From Petunia secreta (taxonomy: Eukaryota; Streptophyta; Magnoliopsida; Solanales; Solanaceae): a stretch of 64,000 nucleotides of DNA. A model generated the notes under the pieces. That model ran no database searches. It saw only the letters and a list, made by a program, of their open reading frames with translations, and was not told the DNA's origin. Of this stretch, positions 1 through 9,480 are shown in pieces; the stretch's first letter is position 1; every line of letters begins with the position of its first letter. Made by a program: the position numbers and the translations under genes. Location of the stretch: assembly GCA_029990175.1 (NCBI GenBank), contig JARKIP010000005.1, positions 69,472,001 to 69,536,000 of the forward strand, written 5' to 3'.

Positions 1-1318
1 TGTGAGCATTCCCAGTTAAAACTTGTCTGAAAAAGAAAGAACATACGGGTAATCCAGTGAGCATTCCAGTGAGTGAAAAAGAAAGAACCGCGCTGAAGAA
101 GGGGATCGGAGTAACTTCTGTATTCATAACTCCGCAAATTAAAAGAACTTTAAAATTACTTAAACGTTCAACTCTTTTTCTTTTTGGATAAATTTTCATC
201 GGCCACTGAGGTTGCATCAATCACATCCCTTGGTGTGTGCTGCCATTTCACATGTGCGTGAAAGGGAACATGTGTATTTATAAGTAACTAATTGTCGCTT
301 TTAATTTCAACAATTAATCCTAAGTTTGTCGATTGGATGAAATAGAGAAGATATGCATAATATTCTAGTACTACATCTTAATTGGTAATATGGTACTATG
401 AATTAATACGTCATTAGAGTACGTAAACTATTAGAATAACAAACTCCAAGAAAAGGATTTTTGTGTTAGATAAAGATGAAAATTAGTTGGGAATGAAGGA
501 CGCAAGAAGCGTACATATATAGTTTCGATTTGTTTCTGAAAATTGGTTAATTTGGTCCTTAAGAGTTACCAAAAATTGTGGAATATGAGGTGTGTTATTC
601 AACTGTGAAAGTACTACTACAAAGTACTATTTTCATGGATATTCGGTTCTTATTTCCGGTAGAACAGTAAAAAGGGAGCTACCCCTATATTATTAATGGG
701 GAACAAAGTTGAGGTTTTTATCCAAAAGAATATTTCATAGAGAGCAAATTAATTAAACAAATAAAATATGAGGCGATGGTTGAACGAGGAAGATGGCTTA
801 AAGAACAAGCAATTCAATTATCTTTATGAGGGCAAACGTCATGCCACCGTTAAAAGAATCTATCACCATTTATCTATACACACAAGTCGCAAAAGTTTTT
901 TAACGCATGCAGGAGCACGAGAAGAGATATTTTATGTAGGATGGCAAAATCGAATTGGGTAACAATCTAAATATCACATTGAAATCGAACAAATTGAACT
1001 CATCAAAAGAAAAAATTGAAGCATATCGAATTTAAATAGATTTGATTTTCGATATGAAATTGAAATATAATAAATAGTGAATTAAAATTTTTAATTTCAA
1101 ACTTAAGGCAAAATTAAATGTATAATAAGAAGAAATATCGTTATGACGAAACCATTGTCGTTATTACAAAACCGTTGTCGTTATTACAAGTTTCACACGT
1201 GTAAAAAATAATCTTAAAGATTGTTGATATATGAGATTTTGATGATTAACAAATCTAAAAACTGGTAATTGTATTCCCTAACATTCGTGTTCGGTTTGAC
1301 AATGAAATTTATATTTAT
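1..1318. other. unassigned AT-rich DNA
   Basis: No gene or complete element is recognised. A short direct repeat built on GAGCATTCCAGT plus GAAAAAGAAAGAAC occurs at about 5-40 and 58-90. A unit of about 23 bp (core CCGTTGTCGTTATTACAA) is repeated at about 1145-1190. The only open frame of note, 64 codons at 768-962, has no family signature and is probably chance. Confidence 0.6.
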
Positions 1319-2154
1319 ACCACTACTAAAATATCCGACTTTTTCGACCGCCGGATTTCGACCGAAAGTCGGTCGAACTACTATTTCGACCGACATTCGG
1401 TCAAAGAATTTTTTTTTTTTTTAAAAAAAGGCTTCGACCGAAAATCAGTCGAAAGGGCTGTCGAAACCCCCGAAATAAATCACGGGAGAAACCCCTTTCC
1501 CCATTTCATCTTCTTCCCCAAACACACATATACTCTCTCTACCCCCCCCCCTACCCCAACCTCTATACCCGAAAACCACCATAACCCACCCCAAAATTAA
1601 AAAAAAAATCACATTCTGGGCTCTTGTGCTACTGCTCCTTCAAGCTCTGCTGATCCAGAGGAAATGGCTCGGTGAAAGAGGAGATCGCAGAGCTCAAGAG
1701 ACAAAATGAAGCTATGCACATAGGAAATGAGGCTCATCAAAGACAAATGCAAGAAATGTTGCAAAAGCTCCTTAAGCGCAGAAAAAAAATCCAAAGGAAA
1801 GCGAAAGAGCAGACGTCAACACAGTTCGTCGTCTGAGTCTGATGCCGAGTCTAGTTCGGGTTCTAGCCAGTAGTGATAGTTGAACCATAAACTGTGTGTT
1901 AAGTTTATTTGATAATTGTAACACTATTACTGATGTTGATCGACTTGTTTCTATTGTTTGGCTTGTTAGCCTTGTTGAATATCGTTTATGAATCTGTTTT
2001 GGCTGGTTTTGCTGCATGTTCTGGGTGTTGTTGAATTTACAGGTGGTGTAGGGCTAATTGCAGATTTTATATTGCAGGTTTTTACAGATCCTTTATATCA
2101 AGATTTCTAGGCGTTCTTAAATTTGAATCTACGTTATCTAAACTAAGTTGGTTA
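1319..2154. mobile_element. decayed CACTA (En/Spm) element, left end
   Basis: The segment begins CACTACTAAAATATCCGA, the conserved terminus of plant CACTA transposons. It is followed by subterminal inverted motifs of the type CGACCGAAAGTCGGTCGA repeated several times between 1345 and 1460. A transposase C-terminal remnant follows at 1619-1873. No matching right terminus (…TTTTAGTAGTG) is seen before the sequence changes into an LTR fragment near 2155, so the element is truncated or split by that insertion. Its subterminal repeats differ from those of the CACTA element at 28183-43799, so it is another family. Confidence 0.65.
1619..1873 (+). pseudogene. CACTA TNPA-like transposase, C-terminal fragment
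   Basis: The plus strand encodes a charged coiled-coil tail (residues such as EEIAELKRQNEA and QMQEMLQKLLK). After one frameshift near 1775 comes a basic and serine-rich end (SSSSESDAESSSGSSQ) with a stop at 1871-1873. This layout matches the C-terminus of plant Ptta/En/Spm-type transposases (PF03004 family), also seen in the TNPA-like gene at 28620-30497. The N-terminal DNA-binding part is absent because only about 300 bp separate the element end from this tail, so this is a deletion derivative. Family assignment rests on position inside a CACTA end plus the coiled-coil tail. Confidence 0.5.
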
Positions 2155-2524
2155 TGTGACTACTTAGCAAATTAGACAATAACGATAACTAGCAATAATA
2201 AAGGATCAAGACAGTTATAATGATGACGAAAGGCAATAGAAAAAATAAATGAGGAAGATCTTATTGATTATGATGATGCTCGTGCTCCAATGATCAAGAA
2301 AAATTTAGTCTTCTCACGGGCAAAGCAAGCAGTAAGCAATGGCGGCAATTTCCTTATCACGATTACAAGAAAATATTATGTATCTAAAAATATATTAAAA
2401 GTCTCTAGAGTACAAACTGAGGGGAATGAGAGATACTTATAGGTACAGAGTCCTAAAGCTAGGGGTACTCCACTTCTCTCACATCTCTTAATGGATATAA
2501 AGTGCCGTTGAATGTGATGAGGCT
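2155..2524 (-). repeat. LTR fragment of Tat-lineage element 1 (left copy)
   Basis: This stretch matches 16521-16893 base by base over about 370 bp at roughly 85-90% by eye. Both start TGTGACTACTTAGC, share GATTATGATGATGCTCGTG, and end in GTGATGAGGCT. Both copies run in the same direction, as LTRs do. The copy breaks off at 2524, where a TGTTGACACC terminus begins. It is inferred to be the 3' LTR of the minus-strand Tat element whose body lies at 6870-17108, separated from it by later insertions. Confidence 0.65.
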
Positions 2525-2813
2525 TGTTGACACCTAATTTTGTCCCTCCTTTTTACATAATTAGCTATATTTAACCTAAAGGTGCGATATTGTCTATTTG
2601 AGTGAAATTTGCATTAGAAGACATGCATTTACGTGTGTTATCACCTATTTATACATTATGTACCTAATTGTGGTTATATTATATAATTTGTATTATTTAT
2701 GCTATTTGTTAATAGTATGGCTATTCGTGCAATTTGCTGCATTTATAACATTTAGTAATTATTGTGACTGTCTAATATTTATTTAACTTAATCATTTGAC
2801 CACAATAATTGTA

Positions 2814-2862
<49 letters not shown>

Positions 2863-3296
2863 TTTTTTTTGTATATCTATATTTTTATTTATTTATTCGC
2901 ACCTTTAAGTCAAGAATCAGTCCAGTTAAAAATACCCAGTCCGATATTTTACTACATTCGTTTTGATAGTTTGAATTCTTCCTAAATTACCACCAAAATA
3001 CGTATCTTCCCTTTCGAGCCTGAACAGGGGGAAGTCAAAATATATTTTGTTTAATCTTTATTCTTCCTCTAATTCACTCCAGGTTGAACTTGGATAATAT
3101 GTAGTCCAAAATCCAAATACATCCCCACATCTCATACTATGTCCCATCTCTCCAATCTTTTTTTCTATCCCCCAAATTACTCCATCATATTTCATACATC
3201 ACTCCAATCCCCCAAATCACTCTAACATTTACCAAATCAAGAGGGAATCAGCCTTCAATCTCATCCAAAATTGAAGCTAACCGCCAACGACTCTGG
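2525..3296 (+). mobile_element. Ogre-like LTR fragment
   Basis: It begins TGTTGACACCTAATTTTGTCC, the same terminus as the minus-strand LTR ending at 63535. It ends near 3290 with CGACTCTGG, which resembles the tRNA-Arg primer binding site (TGGCGACTCTG) following Ogre/Tat LTRs. It interrupts the Tat LTR fragment at 2524. Its internal part is missing because the CRM-like element starts at 3297. The assignment is based on termini only. Confidence 0.4.
2821..2857. repeat. (AT)n microsatellite
   Basis: About 18 uninterrupted AT dinucleotides within the Ogre-like LTR fragment. Confidence 0.95.
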
Positions 3297-4104
3297 TGCA
3301 AGCTAAACCGAGGGTAAAGCTAAACATGATGAACGTGGAAAATAACAAGAATTAAAGATAGAAGCAAAAGATTCAAAGGAATGTCGAGGAACTAGTCTCG
3401 GGTTCAATCGAATCGGAGGCAAAGAATCACATATACTAAGCAACAATCCTCAAGAAGTCATGCTTCTTGCAAATTGAATGACCAAGAAGAAGATTGTTCA
3501 AACGATTCAACACCGAATGACACAAGTTCTTTAAAATCCCACGTCGGGGTTCGACTTTATCGGAGACTCACAATAGCGACAGCTATGTTTGATCACTCAA
3601 CAAAAACTAGTTACTTACAATGAAATGTAAAGGAGTTTATATAGACTATCCTAGGGATAAAACAGTAAAATGGTCACATGCGACCAATAAGAATAAGCCA
3701 CGCAGGGGCTGACAACACTAAGTGTTCGGTTCCTGAAATTCGAACACTCTCAATTCGATCACACTTCCTTCGGTTGCTTTCAATGCTTGACGTCGAAGTG
3801 AAGTGTTCGTTCGCTTCTTTTTCTTCGAACACATGTGCTCGAACACTTGAGCTTGGACGCTTTCCTTCGCTTGGCTGTTTACTGTTCAGCGTCGATATTA
3901 AGTGTTCGGTTGCTTCCTTCCTCGGGCTCGAGCTTGTAGATGATGCCTTCGGATCTCGAGCTCGGCCAATCAGCTTTGGAGCAGCTGTTTTCTCTCGACC
4001 AAGCCAATTGAATGTGAACGTCATGCATTAGCTTGGCTTGGCTTCGTGTCATCAGCCTCGATGGAATGAATGTCTGATTAGCACTGAGTTGGACTGCATC
4101 ATCA
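3297..4104 (-). repeat. 3' LTR of the CRM-like element
   Basis: On the minus strand a purine tract (AAGAAGGGGA, plus 4105-4114) is followed by TGATGATGCAG, a plausible LTR start. The far end (plus TGCAAGC at 3297) gives a TG...CA unit of about 808 bp. A TATA-like CTATATAAACTCC lies on the minus strand near 3635-3650. The integrase frame runs past the LTR start to 3879, so coding sequence overlaps the LTR. There is no second LTR in the window for comparison, so the borders are inferred. Confidence 0.5.
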
Positions 4105-5275
4105 TCCCCTTCTTGAGAGGATTTCATCCTCGAAATCGAGCCTTCCTCAGCCTGCAAAACTTGGCCTACAACACAAGGAGTTAAGTCAACAACATTAAAG
4201 GTGTTGGACACATTATACTTACCAGGGAGGTCGTTCACATAGGAATTGCTGTTGATCTTGCTCAACACATCAAAAGGACCATCCCCAGGAGGAGCCAACT
4301 TTCCTTTCCTTTGGTTCAGGAATCGTTTCTTTTGGAAGTGAACTCAAACCCAATCTCCTTTCTTTAATTCCAACTTTTTACCCCTCTTGTTTTTCTTCGA
4401 TGCAACTTTGGCATAAGCTTCCTCGAGGTTCTTCTTCACCTTTGCATGCAACTCGATCAAGGCAGTGGCTCGCCGAGTACCTTTGAAATCAATAATAGAA
4501 TCTCGAGGCAATGGGGTTAAATCAAGTGAAACCAAAGGGTTAAAACCATACACACATTTGAACGGAGTCATTCCAATCATTTGATGCAATGTTCGATTGT
4601 ATGCAAATTCCATCACGGGAAAACGATCAGCCCAGTTTCCGACCTTGCCTTTGGTCATTGCTCGAAGCAAAGATCCCAAGGTTCGGTTGACCACCTCGGT
4701 CTGTCCATCAGTCTGAGAATGGTGAGACGTCGAGAATAGTAATTTAGTGCCGAGGGCACTCCACAAACATTTCCAAAAATGACTTAAGAACTTGGAGTCT
4801 CGATCGCTCACAATAGTTCGAGGCACACCATACAATTTCAACACATTAGAAATAAATAAAGTAGCTACATGTTGTGCATCATCTCACTTCTTGCAAGGAA
4901 TAAAGTGAGCCATTTTGGAAAAACGGTCGACTACGACAAAGATACTATCATGTCCACCCCACGACCTTGGTAATCCCATAACAAAATCCATGGATATATC
5001 AACCCACGGTCGATTAGGAACAGGTAATGGAGTATACAAACCATGAGGGTTGGACCTCGATTTAGCCTTCTTGCAATCTATACAAGCATTGCAAAGCTTT
5101 CCATATCTCTTCGCATTTTTGGCCAATGGAACTGCTCGGTTAAGATACCAAGAGTTTTGTCGACACTGAAGTGTGCCATTAAACCCCTAGAGTGAGCTTC
5201 TCGAACTAAAAGCTCTCTCCACGATGACACTGGCACACAAACCCTCCCATTCTTGAAGAGGTAGCTATCGTGCCA
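3879..5275 (-). pseudogene. integrase of the CRM-like element (broken)
   Basis: Integrase inserts element cDNA into host chromatin. The zinc-binding region is visible near 5230-5090 (AHSRGLMAH, then NACIDCKKAK). The catalytic core has all three acidic residues: D in SMDFVMGLP, D in VSDRDSKFLSHFW, E in TDGQTEVVNRTL. The C-terminal part at 4298-3879 has the GPFDVLSKI and FNVVDLTP blocks and then MTRSQAK. In-frame stops interrupt it after the RT-RNase H segment (5276), near 4885 (after IPCKK) and near 4342 (after KKGDWV). The latter two are TGA and fit decay at cytosine-methylated sites. No chromodomain is seen at the C-terminus. Confidence 0.8.
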
Positions 5276-6832
5276 CTAGTACTTCTCAACCCTTCGGCCA
5301 CTCAAGATTACGTCACGGACGCTTTTCAGTTTGGGATCATCTTCGTATATCGACTTGATGCTTTTGAATCCCATGAGCCTCGAGGCAAGAGTGGTCGCTA
5401 AGGCAAATTTCCTCGATAGTGCATCGGCCACAATATTGTCTTTTTCCTTTTTGTAATGAATTACATAGGGAAAACTCTCAATGAATTCTATCCATTTGGC
5501 ATACCTTCGGTTTAATTTTTCCTGGCCTCGGAGATGTATCAAGGACTCATGATCACTTTTAGTCACAAACTCTCTTGGCCATAAATAATGCTTCCAATGG
5601 GCGACTGCTCGAACGAGGGCGTACAAATCCTTGTCATACGTAGAGCAATTCAAGGTTGCACCCTTAAGCTTTTCGCTGAAGTAAGCGATCGACTTCGATT
5701 CTTGCATAAGCACTCCTCCTATCCCAACTCCGGACGCATCACACTCGACCTCGAATGCTTTGCCGAAGTCGGGGAGTTGCAACAATGGGGCAGAGCAAAG
5801 CCTCCATTTCAACTCTTGGAAAGCCCTCTCTTGGGACTCTCCCCGCACAAATGGATGGTCTTTCTTTACCAGCTCGGTTAAAGGAGCTGCCACGGTGCTA
5901 AAGTCACGAACAAACCTTCGGTAAAAGCTAGCTAAAATATGGAAGCTATGAACTTGAGATACCGAGGTTGGAGTTGGCCAATCTTTGATGGCTTCGATTT
6001 TCGAGTCATCGACTTCAATACCATTAGCACTCACAACAAATCCAAGAAAGACTACTCGCTCGACACAAAAGGCACATTTCTTAAAGTTAGCATATAACTT
6101 CTCTTCTCTAAGTTTATCAAGCACTAGCCTTAGGTGTTCGACATGTTCATCCACAGATTTACTATAAACAAGTATGTCATCGAAGTAAATGAAAACAAAC
6201 TTATTTATGAACGGTTTGAGCACATGGTTCATCAGTCGCATGAATGTGCTCGGTGCGTTAGAGAGGCCAAAAGGCATCACTAACCATTCATATAGACCAA
6301 ATTTGGTCTTGAATGCGGTTTTCCACTCGTCTCCGGGTTTCATTCGGATTTGGTGGTAACCGGACCTAAGGTCTATCTTCAAAAAGTATGAAGAACCACT
6401 CAACTCATCTAGCATGTCATCTAATCGAGGGATAGGATGACGATAATTTATCATGATTTTGTTGACTGCTCGGCAACCAACACACATTCGCCATGTTCCA
6501 TCTTTCTTCGGGACAAGGATAACAGGAACGACGCAATGACTCAAGCTCTCTCGAACAAGGCCCTTGTTCAACAACTCATCAACCTTCCTTTGTAGCTCTT
6601 TGGTGTCTTCGGGATTACACCGGTATGCAGGCTTGTTGGGGATTTGAGACCCCAGAACGAAGTCAATTTGGTGCTCGATTCCTCTCAATGGAGGCAATCC
6701 ACCTTGAATTTCTTCGGGAAACATGTCTCTGAAGTCATGCAAGACATTTTGTATAGCACTAGGCAAAGGGTTATCGTTAGAAAAATCATCATTAGTGGCT
6801 AAAATATTGAGCGGGAAAACACGCGGCTTCAT
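5276..6832 (-). CDS. reverse transcriptase-RNase H segment of the CRM-like polyprotein
   Basis: This open stretch of 518 codons copies element RNA into DNA and degrades the RNA template. RT motifs are in order: LVPKKDGTWRMCV (about 106-118), FLKIDLRSGYHQIR (about 150-163), MPFGLSNAPSTF (about 186-197) and the catalytic YFDDILVYS (about 216-224). RNase H follows with CDASGVGIGG (about 364-373), SDHESL (about 426-431) and NIVADALSR (about 466-474). The ATG at 6832 is internal to an ancestral polyprotein; protease and gag should lie upstream but are absent. The frame ends at an in-frame stop where integrase should continue, so this is a remnant. Confidence 0.85.
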   Translation of the reverse strand: MKPRVFPLNILATNDDFSNDNPLPSAIQNVLHDFRDMFPEEIQGGLPPLRGIEHQIDFVLGSQIPNKPAYRCNPEDTKELQRKVDELLNKGLVRESLSHCVVPVILVPKKDGTWRMCVGCRAVNKIMINYRHPIPRLDDMLDELSGSSYFLKIDLRSGYHQIRMKPGDEWKTAFKTKFGLYEWLVMPFGLSNAPSTFMRLMNHVLKPFINKFVFIYFDDILVYSKSVDEHVEHLRLVLDKLREEKLYANFKKCAFCVERVVFLGFVVSANGIEVDDSKIEAIKDWPTPTSVSQVHSFHILASFYRRFVRDFSTVAAPLTELVKKDHPFVRGESQERAFQELKWRLCSAPLLQLPDFGKAFEVECDASGVGIGGVLMQESKSIAYFSEKLKGATLNCSTYDKDLYALVRAVAHWKHYLWPREFVTKSDHESLIHLRGQEKLNRRYAKWIEFIESFPYVIHYKKEKDNIVADALSRKFALATTLASRLMGFKSIKSIYEDDPKLKSVRDVILSGRRVEKY

Positions 6833-6949
6833 TGTACCGAGTATTTCAAAATAATGGTTGTTAGATCAACTTTTCATCGTGGCCACATGCGTGCCATCGT
6901 GCGGCCTTTAAAATTCCACCAGCTACCGAGGCAATCATTACTTTTCCTC

Positions 6950-6955
6950 TATAAA
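6950..6955 (+). promoter_or_regulatory. TATA box, candidate aORF promoter of element 1
   Basis: TATAAA in the context CCTCTATAAATCG lies about 140 bp upstream of the first ATG of the plus-strand gene and is followed by a pyrimidine-rich leader (CTTCTTCTCTACACTTTC). Element 2 has the equivalent at 32772-32777. Position and conservation suggest a promoter driving transcription antisense to gag-pol. Confidence 0.45.
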
Positions 6956-7562
6956 TCGAATAGTTTGTCTTCTTCTCTACACTTTCAAAAACTTTGAAAA
7001 TTTACTCTCTTATCAAACTCTTATCAGGCAAGTTTTATGTCCACAACTGACATGTTTTTCGCCGGAGGTTTGTAAAATCTACTCTAAAAACCTCTTCATC
7101 TTTCCTTTCTCTTCAATGGCTTCTTGAAATTCAAACTAATTTCAGAATTTTGATGCCAGCGATATAAACCTAGGGGTTGCCATCGGTGGCATAACCAGTG
7201 CTCCGCCGCAGTCCACGGCAGCGATCGCTGGGTCGTCAAAAGCCATTGGTAAAAAGAAAACCATAAAACCGCCTCCAAAAGCGACGTCCACTAAGATTAT
7301 CCCCGTAAAGCTAAAGACTGAGCATGATTGTAGTGATCAGAATCGGACACCACACAAGATAAAAATCAAATTCAATATTCTAGTCACGAAAGTGACCTAT
7401 TCAGTTACACATAAGTTTATAGATAAAATCCGGAAAGACTGCGGCTGGAAGGATATTGAGATAGTTTGTCCGAAGCCTGGGACGAAGCTTCTTGATCACA
7501 AAAAAGGATACTCAGTGGTGATGACATATCCATTTACTATCGGATTCTTGCTCCCGATCCAT

Positions 7563-8863
7563 TGATACAAGGCTAGATATTACAATAATTTCTATACTTT
7601 CGCCTCGTGTTCATGCTTCGAATTTTGATATTTGTTGATACTTTGAACATAATTGCTCTTATTTTGTGTGTTTTATGTTGTAGGGATTACATTGATGATA
7701 TGAGGCATTCGTGGAGCAAAGTTTTGTGAAAACAAGGGTTTTGAAGTTTGAGTAGAAGCCCGAGGGTCGAGCGAACGAAGGCGTGGCTGAAAAATAATAA
7801 AAAAAATAAACAAGCAGTAAAATAAGCCTGTTGCGCCGCGCGAGGCATTGGCTGCACGACGCAACATGGGAGAGATTCAGAGAATATGAAATTTCATAAT
7901 CCTACAGAAATTGGCCTACTGCACCGTGCTGCGCAGCGCCGTAGGCTTAAAATCCTCACATTCTCATTCCGACTTTATTTTGGATTCTCGACCTGTGTAG
8001 GTCTATAGGGACGGTATAAAATCCCTAAAACACATCTCAAAACACAACTTTTGACCTGGGAAGGAGCAAAAGGAGGCTATAGCTTTAGAGACTTCAAGAA
8101 CACAAGAGTTTTTTTTAAATTCTTCCTTTTTTTTTTTGTAATTTATTCATTCATGAATTATTTTGACATGATTGTGATAAACATGAGTGGCTAAGTTACC
8201 CATTCTAGAGTTGATTGAACCACTCCAAAACTTATGTGTTACAAATTATTGTTTTAATGAATGATCAAACTTGTTAACCTTCCTATCTAAGTGTTTATGA
8301 TTTTTATGCTATTGATTGGTAGAGCTCCCAACTAATTATGCCCTTTATTCTTGTGCATCTAGGGATAGATTCATGAGTTACGGCTAAACATTTTGCAATA
8401 TTTCAACATAAAACAAAGGCATTAATTAGGTTGTCAAAAAAGTGATTTGTGACCATTGACCCCGATTTTGAACCATACTTGTAGTCCTATGTATCGTCAT
8501 TAATTAATTGGGAAGTTAGTTAGTAAAAGTTACAATTGTTACACGAGACCGAATAGTTGTGAATTTGGAGCAAGTGTTCAATAGGAATAAGGAAGTTGAA
8601 TCTATTAATGTATTGTTCTAACACATGAGTAGGAGTTGGATAGATCAATCCTAGCTTTCTAAACCCTTGAATTAATCTATTTCTTTCTACTTTGCTACTT
8701 ACTTTATTGTTAATTAGTTGTTACATTAAAACTATCATAATTAGATAAGTTAGTTAGATTAGCAATTAGATTTCGAGTGTTCTCTATGGGATTTGACCTC
8801 GGGGCTTTAAATACCGAGCTATATTTGTCACGACCACTTAGTTTATTTTATAGGGCGTGATCA
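7563..8863 (+). mobile_element. solo LTR (Athila-like), TSD TCCAT
   Basis: A unit of 1301 bp starts TGATACAAGG and ends GGGCGTGATCA. It is flanked on both sides by TCCAT (7558-7562 and 8864-8868), a perfect 5-bp target duplication. The 3' portion (TTCTCTATGGGATTTGACC) is typical of the end of Athila-type LTRs in eudicots. No internal region or second LTR is present, so it is a solo LTR left by LTR-LTR recombination. It splits the aORF of element 1. Confidence 0.8.
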
Positions 8864-9480
8864 TCCATCCAATTATCGAATCAAATTTTGTATGTATAGC
8901 ATATGCAGAGGTCAGATTTCTCCATCCATTTGGAGGATGGTATCAGTGGTGGATATAGACCAAGAGTACACCGTTGGCCACATCCTAAAAGGCTGAGCAA
9001 GAATACAACGTCGACCACATCCTCAGCTTTTACCCCCCAAAATCTACAAATGTGGGATTATGTATTTTAACATGAGGGGTGTCCGAGGAATGATCTCCAA
9101 GAATGACAACGATATCCGCAATTAGGATAAGATATTCAATTACATTCCCACCCAAAAATTGACTACGCCCGGAAGCCCACTGCTTTCGAAAAAAACGGGA
9201 CGCTAATCATAAGTATTTGCTCTTTGTCTTCTTCGTGCCCTAATTCATTACATCTGATCATTCCTCTCCGATTTTAATAACAGGAAAGAAGGTTGATATT
9301 TACTTGATCTATAATCTCCTTAGTTGGGTAAGCAAGATCGTGTCAAAATAGAAAGATTGAAGAAAGATCCTTGAAGCATGTCGCTTTCTACAAGTGCTTG
9401 GAAGTAATGAAGCAAGGTTAATTGATCGATTCTTTGTGGTTTTAGCTCTTCTAGCTTTGACTTAGACTTAAACTTTTGTT
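8864..9480 (+). other. continuation of aORF 1, degraded
   Basis: After the solo LTR the sequence resumes the interrupted aORF in frame (residues PIIESNFVCIAYAEV) and then degenerates. An EYNVDHILSFYPPK-like segment near 8996-9040 and scattered stops follow. It is better treated as decayed aORF exon sequence than as a separate gene. Confidence 0.4.

Larger units (their letters stand above)
3297..6850 (-). mobile_element. 5'-truncated Ty3/gypsy chromovirus, CRM-like
   Basis: Read on the minus strand it carries RT and RNase H (6832 to 5276), integrase (5275 to about 4105) and a 3' LTR (4104 to 3297). Gag, protease and the 5' LTR are missing: similarity stops near 6850, next to the promoter of the aORF at 7096. 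The RT block (GLYEWLVMPFGLSNAPSTFM, YFDDILVYS) and an integrase tail of the form YNVSNTFNVVDLTP, followed by MTRSQAK inside the LTR, are features I associate with the CRM (centromeric) clade. Galadriel or Reina clades are alternatives. Several in-frame stops show it is dead. Confidence 0.75.

Noticed and set aside
768..962. 64-codon open frame on plus
   Set aside because: No recognisable motif, homologous repeat or supporting context; likely chance in AT-rich DNA.
1866..1876. AGTAGTG near 1870 as a right CACTA terminus
   Set aside because: It overlaps the stop codon of the transposase remnant and lacks the TTTTAGTAGTG context and subterminal repeats.
3674..4031. Two fully overlapping antisense open frames of about 116 codons
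   Set aside because: Both fall in the LTR and integrase tail of the CRM-like element; the minus frame at 3879-4298 explains the coding signal.
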